A DNA stretch of 64,000 nucleotides from Pasteurellaceae bacterium 15-036681 (GTDB lineage: Bacteria; Pseudomonadota; Gammaproteobacteria; Enterobacterales; Pasteurellaceae). Positions 25,107-34,477 of the stretch are shown here, piece after piece. The notes under the pieces are model-generated. The model was not told the DNA's origin. It did no database searches and saw only the letters and a program-made list of their open reading frames with translations. Position 1 is the first letter of the stretch. The number at the start of each line of letters is the position of its first letter. The stretch lies in contig MQVI01000008.1 in NCBI GenBank assembly GCA_002002485.1, positions 1-64,000 on the forward strand, in the 5' to 3' direction. The position numbers were made by a program, and so were the translations under genes.

Positions 25107-26624
25107 ATGAGCACTAAAAAAGCATTTAAATTTCCTACGGCGTTTTCCATCTTATTTATAATCTTAATTATTGCAGTTGGATTAACTTGGATTATCCCAG
25201 CAGGATCTTATTCAAAACTCACTTATAATTCGACAAGCGATCAGTTTGTCGTAAAAACTTACAATCAACCTGACCAAACTTACCCTGCGACCAAAGAAAG
25301 TTTGGATCAACTTAATATTAAAATTGAACTCAAAAACTTTACTGAAGGTACTATCCGTAAACCAGTTGCAGTTCCAGGTTCATATCAACGTGTTGAACAA
25401 CAACCAAAAAATCTTGAAGATATTGCCATCAGTATGGTGGAAGGGACAATTGAAGCCGCAGATGTAATGGTGTTCATCTTTGTTCTTGGTGGTATGATTG
25501 GTGTTATCAACAAAACAGGTTCTTTCAATGCGGGCTTAAGCGCCCTAGCCAAACGGACTAAAGGTAATGAGTTCTTCATTGTATTTAGTGTTTGTGTATT
25601 GATGGCTATTGGTGGTACAACTTGTGGTATTGAAGAAGAAGCCGTGGCATTCTATCCGATATTGGTGCCTGTATTTATTGCATTAGGCTATGATGCGATA
25701 GTCTGTGTGGGGGCAATCTTCCTCGCTTCCTCCATGGGTACCGCATTCTCTACAGTGAATCCGTTCTCAGTAGTTATTGCTTCTAATGCTGCTGGTATTC
25801 AATTTACCGAAGGTATCGGCTTCCGTGCAATAGGCTTAGTCATCGGTTCAGCCTGTGTAATTGCATATCTCTATTGGTATTGTAAAAAAATCAAAGCGGA
25901 TCCTACTTTCTCTTATGCTTATGCTGAAAGAGAGGAGTTCCAACACCGCTATATGAAAAACTACGATCCGTCTCAATTACTCGACTTCACTTTGCGTCGT
26001 AAAATCATCCTCTCTATTTTCTGTATCGCGTTCCCGATTATGATTTGGGGGGTAATGTTCGGTGGCTGGTGGTTCCCACAAATGGCGGCATCATTCTTGA
26101 CCTTAACCATCATCATTATGTTTATCTCTAAACTCACTGAAGATGAAATTGTTAATGCGTTCACTGAAGGTGCATCAGAATTAGTGGCGGTATCATTAAT
26201 TATCGGCTTAGCGCGTGGGGTAAACCTTGTTCTTGATGAAGGTATGATTTCCGATACTATTCTTGCCTATATGTCCGATATGGTTGCTGGTATGCCTGGT
26301 AGTGTGTTTATCCTTGCACAATTGGTTGTGTTTATCTTCTTAGGTTTGTTTGTGCCATCATCTTCAGGTTTAGCAGTACTTGCAATGCCAATTATGGCGC
26401 CACTTGCTGATGCTGTAGGTATTCCAAGACATATCGTAGTATCTGCTTATAACTGGGGACAATATGCAATGCTCTTCCTTGCTCCAACAGGATTAGTGCT
26501 CGTGACCCTACAAATGCTCCATATACCATTTAATAAATGGGTCAAATTTGTCATGCCAATGATCGGCGTGTTACTTGCAATCGGCTCAGTGTTACTGGTC
26601 ATTCAAGTACAGATGTACGCTTAA
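25107..26624 (+). CDS. YfcC-family basic amino acid / C4-dicarboxylate-type carrier
   Basis: A 505-residue inner-membrane carrier with about 11-12 hydrophobic segments. FKFPTAFSILFIILIIAVGLTWIIPAG at the start, GTTCGIEEEAVAFYPILVP and SMGTAFSTVNPFSVVIASNAAG are typical of the YfcC group within the DcuC-like superfamily. Its place after arcB-arcC suggests that it moves citrulline, arginine or ornithine, in the role played by ArcD in other operons (inference). The start follows CAAGGAGTTTATT. A strong terminator follows. Confidence 0.8.
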   Translation: MSTKKAFKFPTAFSILFIILIIAVGLTWIIPAGSYSKLTYNSTSDQFVVKTYNQPDQTYPATKESLDQLNIKIELKNFTEGTIRKPVAVPGSYQRVEQQPKNLEDIAISMVEGTIEAADVMVFIFVLGGMIGVINKTGSFNAGLSALAKRTKGNEFFIVFSVCVLMAIGGTTCGIEEEAVAFYPILVPVFIALGYDAIVCVGAIFLASSMGTAFSTVNPFSVVIASNAAGIQFTEGIGFRAIGLVIGSACVIAYLYWYCKKIKADPTFSYAYAEREEFQHRYMKNYDPSQLLDFTLRRKIILSIFCIAFPIMIWGVMFGGWWFPQMAASFLTLTIIIMFISKLTEDEIVNAFTEGASELVAVSLIIGLARGVNLVLDEGMISDTILAYMSDMVAGMPGSVFILAQLVVFIFLGLFVPSSSGLAVLAMPIMAPLADAVGIPRHIVVSAYNWGQYAMLFLAPTGLVLVTLQMLHIPFNKWVKFVMPMIGVLLAIGSVLLVIQVQMYA

Positions 26625-26642
26625 AATTATAGCATGATTAGA

Positions 26643-26685
26643 AAAAAGGCTACTCAGATCACAAAATTGACAGAGTAGCCTTTTT
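26643..26685 (+). terminator. terminator of the arc operon
   Basis: AAAAAGGCTACTC (26643-26655) pairs with GAGTAGCCTTTTT (26673-26685), ending in a T-run. It lies 19 bases past the carrier stop. Confidence 0.85.
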
Positions 26686-26755
26686 AAGCAATTACTCTTT
26701 TTATATAATAAATAGGCATATCATTTTTGTAGATATTTCTACTATTGAGCAGAAC

Positions 26756-27223
26756 ATGGCAAACAAAATATTAGATAATATTGATACACGGATTTTGCGT
26801 GCGCTTCAACGCAACGGTCATTTGCAAAATAATGAATTAGCAAAAGAGATTGGCTTATCCAATTCTGCTTGTTTAAGGCGTGTGAATATCTTAGAAGAAA
26901 GTGGACTTATTGATAAGTATGTTGCGATTCTAAACCCGAAAAAGCTGAATTGTAATCTCACAGTTTATGCTCTAGGCTCCTTTTTTGAAGAAGATTTCAA
27001 ACTCCGCGAACGCTTTATTTTTGAAATGAAGCTCCTTCCTCAAGTCACTGAATGCCATTTAATGGCAGGGGATTATGACTTTATCCTCAAACTCCAAGTC
27101 TCCGATCTCGAAGAATTTTATCAATATAAGAGAAAATACCTCACCAAAGAGCTTGGCATTAAAACGCTTAAATCTGAAGTTATCTTACAAACTGTCAAAA
27201 ATACGACGGAAATTCCGCTTTAA
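26756..27223 (+). CDS. Lrp/AsnC-family transcriptional regulator
   Basis: A 155-residue regulator with an N-terminal winged HTH (DTRILRALQRNGHLQNNELAKEIGLS and ACLRRVNILEESGLI, residues 10-52) and a C-terminal RAM ligand-binding domain (ECHLMAGDYDFILKLQVSDLEEF). Its position behind the arc operon suggests it senses arginine, ornithine or another amino acid and controls that operon, but it has its own promoter after the terminator. It starts without a strong ribosome binding site; GAGCAGAAC precedes the ATG. Confidence 0.88.
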   Translation: MANKILDNIDTRILRALQRNGHLQNNELAKEIGLSNSACLRRVNILEESGLIDKYVAILNPKKLNCNLTVYALGSFFEEDFKLRERFIFEMKLLPQVTECHLMAGDYDFILKLQVSDLEEFYQYKRKYLTKELGIKTLKSEVILQTVKNTTEIPL

Positions 27224-27239
27224 ATCTCAGCTTTTTTAA

Positions 27240-27262
27240 GGTGCGTGCATTTTGCACGTACC
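27240..27262. terminator. hairpin between lrp-type gene and brnA
   Basis: GGTGCGTGCA (27240-27249) pairs with TGCACGTACC (27253-27262), one G-T pair. It lies between convergent genes and probably acts on both strands. Confidence 0.55.
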
Positions 27263-27276
27263 TATCTTTGTTAAAC

Positions 27277-27585
27277 TTACCTTTCTGTTTGAATATGTTG
27301 TAATAACACTTCATTAATACGAGTTTGCCATCCTTTTCCTGTGGCGCGAAAGGCTTTTACTACCTCAGGAGAAAGACGCAAAGTAACACTTTCTTTAGTG
27401 GGTGATTTTTGTTTACCACGTACTTTTATCTTGCCTAATCGTTCCATTTCTCTCTGATGAGCGATCACCATTTGCACAAATTCTGGGGGCATAACTTCAG
27501 CTAAAGGACGTGCACGAGCAAAATCTTCATCGGTTAATTCACGAACTTCGCCATCATCATCAATCAGTGTTTTTTGCTGTTTCAT
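27277..27585 (-). CDS. brnA: BrnA antitoxin
   Basis: A 102-residue antitoxin that neutralises BrnT and represses the operon. The C-terminal part SVTLRLSPEVVKAFRATGKGWQTRINEVL (about residues 66-94) is the ribbon-helix-helix-like BrnA domain. The N-terminal half with DEDFARARPLAEVMPPE is the usual toxin-binding arm. Its start lies 26 bases inside the end of brnT, the translational coupling typical for this pair. Confidence 0.88.
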   Translation of the reverse strand: MKQQKTLIDDDGEVRELTDEDFARARPLAEVMPPEFVQMVIAHQREMERLGKIKVRGKQKSPTKESVTLRLSPEVVKAFRATGKGWQTRINEVLLQHIQTER

Positions 27586-27844
27586 ATCTTTTTATCTCCC
27601 GTTTATTTGCTTTTCTAAAACTGATTACCCTTACACCATCATTTGTTGGAGTAAAGCAAACTATATGTAAACGCTCTGTATCACCTAAAAAGCCTGTTGC
27701 GGTAAAGCGTGGTTCAGGGTAATCAAAGCGTATATCTGGAATAATTACTGCCGTTTCCCATTCAAACAATTCAACATCATCAAAAGAGAGATTGCGCTCA
27801 ATAATATTTCTGATGTTTTTCTTTGGGTCATAACTAATTTTCAT
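27560..27844 (-). CDS. brnT: BrnT ribonuclease toxin
   Basis: A 94-residue toxin of the BrnT family, RelE-like ribonucleases that inhibit translation in the cytoplasm. Matching features are YDPKKNIRNIIERNLSFDDVELFE at the start, GDTERLHIVCFTP and the C-terminal VRVISFRKANKREIKRYE. Toxin precedes antitoxin, as usual for brnTA. The operator-promoter is clear upstream (27862-27891), and a CRP-like palindrome lies about 97 bp before the start. Confidence 0.9.
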   Translation of the reverse strand: MKISYDPKKNIRNIIERNLSFDDVELFEWETAVIIPDIRFDYPEPRFTATGFLGDTERLHIVCFTPTNDGVRVISFRKANKREIKRYETAKNTD

Positions 27845-27861
27845 CTTAGCTCCATTAGGCT

Positions 27862-27891
27862 AATTGTAATTACAATTTGATTATTGGTCAA
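27862..27891 (-). promoter_or_regulatory. brnTA promoter with palindromic operator
   Basis: On the minus strand TTGACC (27891-27886) and TACAAT (27868-27863) are spaced by 17 bases, a good sigma-70 promoter. The 16-base perfect palindrome AATTGTAATTACAATT (27862-27877) covers the -10 box and is the likely BrnA operator. Confidence 0.7.
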
Positions 27892-27940
27892 TTTATTGCC
27901 AGAAAAACTTTAGCATAGTAGGTAAGATTTTGTTGGGCTA

Positions 27941-27964
27941 TTTTTGTGATCTCCATCGAAAAAA
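27941..27964. promoter_or_regulatory. CRP-like imperfect palindrome upstream of brnT
   Basis: TGTGAtctccaTCGAA (27945-27960) with flanking T and A runs. It is the same word as at 1689-1712 and 48581-48601 and lies about 97 bp before the brnT start. Confidence 0.4.
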
Positions 27965-27969
27965 CAGAA

Positions 27970-27997
27970 ATAAAAAAGGCGCGTATCACTACGCGCC
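27970..27997 (-). terminator. glpK terminator
   Basis: GGCGCGTA (27978-27985) pairs with TACGCGCC (27990-27997). On the minus strand a TTTTTTATTT run follows. A second hairpin TTAGGGG/CCCCTAA (28003-28019) lies between it and the glpK stop. Confidence 0.8.
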
Positions 27998-28036
27998 AAA
28001 ACTTAGGGGAAACCCCTAACACACAACAGAAATCGA

Positions 28037-29563
<1,527 letters not shown>

Positions 29564-29619
29564 TTATAAATAAATATTCGATTTAAAATATGAGCGAACT
29601 TAATCGCTCATTTACAGAA

Positions 29620-30396
29620 TTATTTTTTTGGTAAGTTTTGGCCGATTTCACGGGTATAGATAAAACCACCTAATAATGCACCAACAATTGGTCCAAAGAT
29701 CGGAACAAGGAAGTATGGAATATCACGACCACCAGTTAATGCAATATCCCCCCAACCCGCTAAGAATGCAAAGATTTTTGGAGCAAAGTCACGCGCTGGG
29801 TTCATTGCGAAACCTGTTAATGGACCGAATGCACCACCAAGAGCAGCGATTAATAAACCGATTAATAATGGCGCCATTGCACCGCGAGGAACACCATTGC
29901 CATCATCAGTTAACGCAAGAATTAACATCATTAATACAGCGGTAATCACTACTTCAACAAAGAAAGCTTGAACTACACTAATATGAGCATTTGGATATGT
30001 TGAGAATACTGTTGCAAAACCGAGACCTTCACCGCGCACAATCTCTTTAGCTGCTTCACTTGCAGCAAATAAGTCTTTATATAAGAAATACACGATCGCT
30101 GAAGCAAAGAATGCACCGAGCATTTGAGAAATGACATAAGGAAGGATTTTTTTGCCATCAAAGTTCGCAAATTTCCATAATGCGATCGTTACAGCAGGAT
30201 TTAGATGCGCTCCCGACAGCCCCGCTGAAGCATATACAGCTAAAGCCACTGCAAGACCCCACATAATTGAAATTTCCCATAAGCCCATTGCAGCACCTGC
30301 TAATTGTACTGCTGCAACACAACCGACACCAAAGAAGATTATTAACCCTGTACCAATAAATTCACCAATACAGGCTGCTTTTAGTGATTTTTCCAT
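29620..30396 (-). CDS. glpF: glycerol uptake facilitator
   Basis: An aquaglyceroporin for facilitated glycerol entry across the inner membrane. It has 258 residues, a little shorter than E. coli (281). Six helices and both half-helix NPA motifs are visible: GAHLNPAVTIALW (about residue 67) and GFAMNPARDFAPK (about residue 200), the second with the arginine that lines the glycerol filter. First gene of glpF-glpK. The start follows GAGGGGGACGT. Confidence 0.93.
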   Translation of the reverse strand: MEKSLKAACIGEFIGTGLIIFFGVGCVAAVQLAGAAMGLWEISIMWGLAVALAVYASAGLSGAHLNPAVTIALWKFANFDGKKILPYVISQMLGAFFASAIVYFLYKDLFAASEAAKEIVRGEGLGFATVFSTYPNAHISVVQAFFVEVVITAVLMMLILALTDDGNGVPRGAMAPLLIGLLIAALGGAFGPLTGFAMNPARDFAPKIFAFLAGWGDIALTGGRDIPYFLVPIFGPIVGALLGGFIYTREIGQNLPKK

Positions 30397-30648
30397 ACGT
30401 CCCCCTCAGGAAGTAGAATTTAAATAGGTAATATTGTTTTTTGTTTGAAAACGAAAATTTTCGATGGGTAATATAAACAAGTTAATCGTTTACGCAAACG
30501 GTAATATTGAGAAGTGTGAAGTACTCCACATTTTTTAGGAGAAATGGAGAGATGTTTTGATTTTAAATAAATTTTGATTTTGAAATAAATAAACACAAAA
30601 CATCTATTTATATTGGCATGAGGGTTTCGCTCGTACCAGCTCAGTGTA
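30397..30648 (-). promoter_or_regulatory. glpFK promoter region with a CRP-like site
   Basis: This 250-base gap contains no ORF. TGTGAagtactCCACA (30515-30530) differs from the CRP consensus at one base. An AT palindrome CGAAAATTTTCG, within 30455-30470, recalls GlpR operators but is not a strong match. The rest is AT-rich. Confidence 0.5.
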
Positions 30649-31437
30649 TTAATAAATGGTCACTATTTTTGAAATACCACACTGTTTCGCAAGCAGTGCT
30701 AGTTCATCAGTCTGTTCAATTGTTGGTACAAAACGTTTAAGATTTTCCTCATCTCTTGCACCTTTGGTGTGAACTCGAATCAACTTGAATAGAACATCTG
30801 GGTAATTCTTGAGAAGTTTTGCAACCTTAATTACCAAGGCTTTTGCATCAAAAAACTCTGTCACATATACCAAGCGAACCTCTTCAACCTTACCAAGCGG
30901 TAACAACTTACTTAAATTTAACAAATTGCGCTGTAAATTTTCAGGTTTAATATGTAATTTGGTTGGAATAATTTGTTCAGGTACTAAACCCTGTTGATTT
31001 TTACGCTCAAAACAGAGGGTTTGCAATCCCTCTCCGTCACCTTTTAAATCAAATAAAAATTTATCTGTTACATCAATTAATGAGCGAGTAGTTTCGTAAT
31101 CGAAAAAGCCACTGCTATCCAGATAGCAACTTAACCCCTGTTTTCGTAACGCTTCAAACAAAGGAACGAGCTTTTTGTGATGAATGGTAGGTTCTCCACC
31201 TGAAATCGTTACTCCACGAATAAAGGGAACAGCATCCATAATTTGATCATATAAATACTGCAAACTTACCTGTTTGGCTTCTGGGGCATAACGTGGGATG
31301 GTTTCTGGATTATGGCAATACAAGCAATTAAGCTTGCAACCTTGGAGAAAAATACTGGTACGGTTGCCTTGCCCTTCTACATTAGAAAAGGGAATAATGC
31401 GGTGCAAAGGCACAAAAATTTCAGATAAAGCGGTCAT
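30649..31437 (-). CDS. yjjW: radical SAM glycyl-radical-enzyme activase, YjjW-like
   Basis: Installs the glycyl radical on its partner, here most likely YjjI encoded just upstream. The radical SAM triad is CKLNCLYC (about residues 33-40), and the TISGGEPT motif follows. It has 262 residues against 287 for E. coli YjjW because the cysteine-rich ferredoxin-like insert, which normally holds two auxiliary 4Fe-4S clusters after the triad, is absent: the chain runs from CHNPETIPRYAPEAK straight to SLQYLYDQI. A four-hairpin element separates it from yjjI. Confidence 0.8.
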   Translation of the reverse strand: MTALSEIFVPLHRIIPFSNVEGQGNRTSIFLQGCKLNCLYCHNPETIPRYAPEAKQVSLQYLYDQIMDAVPFIRGVTISGGEPTIHHKKLVPLFEALRKQGLSCYLDSSGFFDYETTRSLIDVTDKFLFDLKGDGEGLQTLCFERKNQQGLVPEQIIPTKLHIKPENLQRNLLNLSKLLPLGKVEEVRLVYVTEFFDAKALVIKVAKLLKNYPDVLFKLIRVHTKGARDEENLKRFVPTIEQTDELALLAKQCGISKIVTIY

Positions 31438-31478
31438 TTTCTTATTATTTTTTGCAAATTAAAGGATACCTTCTTGAT

Positions 31479-31571
31479 CCTAGGGCTTACGCCCTAGGTG
31501 ATGTATTAATTAGCTCCTACGGAGCTACGAAGTAGCTCATTAATACGTAACCCACGGCGAGTAGCCGTGGG
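31479..31571. repeat. four-hairpin intergenic element, copy B
   Basis: CCTAGGGC/GCCCTAGG (31479-31498), TAGCTCC/GGAGCTA (31511-31527), GAGCTAC/GTAGCTC (31522-31538) and CCCACGGC/GCCGTGGG (31551-31571). The second and third palindromes overlap, so they compete. The reverse complement follows copy A (16158-16271) hairpin by hairpin, including the linker ATTAATGAGCTACTTCG. Confidence 0.75.
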
Positions 31572-31582
31572 ACATTTAGACA

Positions 31583-33121
31583 CTAGCCATTTACATCCTT
31601 TTCATCACGCAATTGTCGATCAAACACTTGTGCGCAATCGTCAGTACCTGAGCCATACCAAGTGGTATCACGCAGAACAGCTTCGCCTTTGCGATAACGC
31701 TCAACATCACTTTTCTTAACCAAATAACCTGTTACACGAATCAGGTCGGTATTTTTCAAGTAAGTGGTGATATAGCGGTAACCTAGCGCAAATGAACCAT
31801 CAATAATATCTACTACAGCATCTAAGTGATCCGTATAAGTTTGGTCGAAAGCGAACAAATCACCTGTACCAGATGGGAAATATTTATGGAATGGCGCAGA
31901 CTGTTTTAGATGCGCTAACAATGTTGGCTCTTGACCGACACGAATACGGTGCGCAGGCGCATTCGCTTTATCTTCTTCATGATTGCTTGCACCTACTTGT
32001 GCATGAAGTAAATAGTGATTGTCGGTGCGCTCTGAGTATAGACCAATGTGGTTATCATTAACCTCTTTCAATTTATCCATAATCAGTGTTGCAATTTCAT
32101 CACCACGTTTACTTTTACCAAAGGTTTCATCTAAACCTTCTTGCGCTAATAAATGGTTGGTCGCATCCGCTAAACCCACAATCGCAAACATTCCTGTGAA
32201 GTTAGTACGTTTAATAAAACCTTCTTCCACTAAGAACGAACTTTCGAAGAAATTACACTCTTCAACTAAGAATTTATGGCGTTTATCCATAGTTGAGAGG
32301 GCTAATTTTGCCACTTTGGGTAGAAGATAATTCACCATTTCATCGACGGTTTTACATGCACGGCCGATAGTACCTAAACGTAAGCGTGTTAAAGTATAAG
32401 CACCGCCACATTCCGGTAAAGCATTGTAGCAACTCGCCACACCATATTCTTCACCTAAATCTGAGATATAGTAAGCATCGTTTGCAAATGAAGGTTTAGA
32501 CACTAATAAACACGCTTTCGCGGCTAATTCTGCAAATTCACGTGAAGTTTTCGTTTTATCATAACGAATGGTCATATTCGGTGTTGGGTTTTCTAACTCG
32601 ATCACCGCTTTTAATATTAAACGGCCTGCTTTGGTATCATAAGGACCAATATTGGCATGGCAGAATGAATCTGGTACTGTTTTATCAATATGGTTTAAGA
32701 AGCGTTTAATCTTGATATAGTCTTGTTCTTCATCAGTGATGAATGGATCAAGTAGTACATCTAAACGGCCCACATAAACAGGGAAAGTGGTAATAGATGG
32801 TACGTGAGAGTAGAGGATTAATAAACCATCTAGTGCTTCATCCAGATTAGTTGGTGGCGGTAAATCGAGGAATTTACAGCCTTTTTGAATATACACATTG
32901 TAATCAGGCAGAATATAACGAGGGCGATAAATTGCGTAGCCTTCGTTTAAATCACAAATCATCTGATTTTGAATATATTCCCACTCTTCTTCCGTGTAAC
33001 CAAGTAAGTCTACTGGGCTAAATAAACGCTCAGCAATATTACCCAAGCACATTAATTTTTGTTGATAAGTTAATGTTTTAGATTTAACGGTATCTAAAAT
33101 ATCTTGTAATGAGGATTGCAT
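31583..33121 (-). CDS. yjjI: YjjI-family glycyl radical enzyme
   Basis: Member of the YjjI glycyl-radical group, whose reaction is not known to me. Start at 33121 (MQSSLQDILD) follows GGGAGCTTATT; length 512 residues, like E. coli YjjI. The C-terminal RVTGYLV (about residue 480) is the glycyl radical loop; CYNALPECGGA near residue 235 is the likely thiyl site. Anaerobic function is expected because glycyl radicals are destroyed by oxygen. It pairs with yjjW downstream, and a good CRP-like site precedes it. Confidence 0.88.
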   Translation of the reverse strand: MQSSLQDILDTVKSKTLTYQQKLMCLGNIAERLFSPVDLLGYTEEEWEYIQNQMICDLNEGYAIYRPRYILPDYNVYIQKGCKFLDLPPPTNLDEALDGLLILYSHVPSITTFPVYVGRLDVLLDPFITDEEQDYIKIKRFLNHIDKTVPDSFCHANIGPYDTKAGRLILKAVIELENPTPNMTIRYDKTKTSREFAELAAKACLLVSKPSFANDAYYISDLGEEYGVASCYNALPECGGAYTLTRLRLGTIGRACKTVDEMVNYLLPKVAKLALSTMDKRHKFLVEECNFFESSFLVEEGFIKRTNFTGMFAIVGLADATNHLLAQEGLDETFGKSKRGDEIATLIMDKLKEVNDNHIGLYSERTDNHYLLHAQVGASNHEEDKANAPAHRIRVGQEPTLLAHLKQSAPFHKYFPSGTGDLFAFDQTYTDHLDAVVDIIDGSFALGYRYITTYLKNTDLIRVTGYLVKKSDVERYRKGEAVLRDTTWYGSGTDDCAQVFDRQLRDEKDVNG

Positions 33122-33181
33122 AATAAGCTCCCGAAGCAATAAAAAATTCGAACAATTTTATCAAGGATTCCATTTTAAAAA

Positions 33182-33197
33182 TGAGAGGTAGATCACA
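33182..33197. promoter_or_regulatory. CRP-like site upstream of yjjI
   Basis: TGAGAggtagaTCACA; read on the minus strand TGTGA-N6-TCTCA, one mismatch to consensus, about 61 bp before the yjjI start. The core aggtagatcaca recurs upstream of ulaA at 63924-63939. Confidence 0.55.
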
Positions 33198-33264
33198 TTT
33201 TGGGTTAAGTGATTAGCTAACTCATTATTTTATAAACTATGGATGTAGGAAATATTAAAAACAA

Positions 33265-33310
33265 AAGCGGTCACTTTTCTTGGTAAATTTGCCAGAGAAA
33301 ATGACCGCTT
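33265..33310 (-). terminator. glpQ terminator, inverted uptake pair
   Basis: AAGCGGTCA (33265-33273) pairs with TGACCGCTT (33302-33310), and inner TTTTCT with AGAAAA extends the stem. It lies 16 bases past the glpQ stop. Confidence 0.7.
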
Positions 33311-33325
33311 GTTATTAAAGATTAC

Positions 33326-34414
33326 TTATTTTTGTTTTTTTAAGAATTCAACACCTGTATCAGGGAAGTCGGTAAAGATACCTGTTGCCCCAGCTTTATT
33401 CAATAGAGCATCATACATTTGGTTCACATCAGTAAAGAATGCTGGTAGCGCATCTTTTCGTACTGTGTATGGGTGAAGTTCCATGCTGTATTTCGCTAAC
33501 TCTTTTACAAGTGGGGTATATTGGATATTGCCGACTTTTGATTTATCTTGGTCAACCAACATGTACCAACCTGGGCCTACACCGTCAGCGTATTTTGCCA
33601 CTTCCTCCATAGCGCCATCTTTGAACATCCAGTCATAATTGTAGTTCACCCATTTACCAGAAGCGTCTTTTTCTTCAGTTTCATGCCAATCAGTATAAGC
33701 AATTAGTTGAACTAGATTAACATCCATACCCATTTTTGGTAATAACTCGGTTTTAATGCGTTTTAGCTCATTAAAGTCGAATGTTTGTAAGTAAATAGGA
33801 TCTGTTTTTTGGTCATAACCATATTTTTTCAACACTTTAAGTGTTTCAAGCGCGATGTCTTTGCCTTCTTGGTGATGTAGCCAAGGCGCTTTGATTTCTG
33901 GATAGATACCAATTTTCTTACCTGTTGATTTTTCTAAGCCTTGGATAAATTCGATTTCATCTTCGAAGGTGTGAATTTTGAAATTAGATTTCCAAAGAGG
34001 GAAACGACCAGGGTAAACTAGCTCTTGTTTACCGTTTTCAGTTTTGAAGTTCTCTGTCATTTCAAGAGATTGAATTTCTTTTAAGGTGAAGTCAATTACG
34101 TAGAAACGACCATCTTTGCGTGCACGATTTGGGAATTTTTTCGCTACATCAGTTAAACCGTCTAAGAAATGGTCATGAATTACAACTAAACGGCCATCTT
34201 TCGTCATTGCAAGATCTTGTTCTAAATAATCAGCGTGCTGCCCAAAAGCAAGTGCTTTAGATTCTAAAGTATGCTCTGGTAAATAACCACTCGCACCACG
34301 GTGAGCAATGATAATTTTGTCTGATTTATCCGAACTTACCTGCTGAGGTGCGGTTGTACATCCTGCCAATACAGCGGCAGCTAATACACTAAGAGCTAAT
34401 GTTTTAATTTTCAT
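33326..34414 (-). CDS. glpQ: glycerophosphodiester phosphodiesterase lipoprotein (protein D type)
   Basis: Hydrolyses glycerophosphodiesters to glycerol 3-phosphate and an alcohol; in H. influenzae the homologue is protein D, a surface lipoprotein used to take choline from the host. It has 362 residues. Lipobox LAGC ends the signal peptide at Cys19. The TIM-barrel GDPD catalytic pieces are IIAHRGASGYLPEHT (residues 35-49), DYLEQDLAMTKDGRLVVIHDH and PEIKAPW. It is downstream of glpT in the same orientation, so the G3P released can be imported. Confidence 0.9.
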   Translation of the reverse strand: MKIKTLALSVLAAAVLAGCTTAPQQVSSDKSDKIIIAHRGASGYLPEHTLESKALAFGQHADYLEQDLAMTKDGRLVVIHDHFLDGLTDVAKKFPNRARKDGRFYVIDFTLKEIQSLEMTENFKTENGKQELVYPGRFPLWKSNFKIHTFEDEIEFIQGLEKSTGKKIGIYPEIKAPWLHHQEGKDIALETLKVLKKYGYDQKTDPIYLQTFDFNELKRIKTELLPKMGMDVNLVQLIAYTDWHETEEKDASGKWVNYNYDWMFKDGAMEEVAKYADGVGPGWYMLVDQDKSKVGNIQYTPLVKELAKYSMELHPYTVRKDALPAFFTDVNQMYDALLNKAGATGIFTDFPDTGVEFLKKQK

Positions 34415-34430
34415 AGATTTTCTCCTTTTA

Positions 34431-34462
34431 AAAAAAGGGATATGAAAAATCCATATCCCTTT
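34431..34462 (-). terminator. glpT terminator
   Basis: AAAGGGATATG (34434-34444) pairs with CATATCCCTTT (34452-34462) and on the minus strand a T-run follows. It lies between glpT and glpQ; partial readthrough into glpQ is possible. Confidence 0.75.
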
Positions 34463-34477
34463 AATTCAACTTATTGT

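Noticed and set aside
30455-30470. GlpR operator before glpF
   Set aside because: The AT palindrome only loosely fits the known GlpR consensus, and no second half-site was clear.
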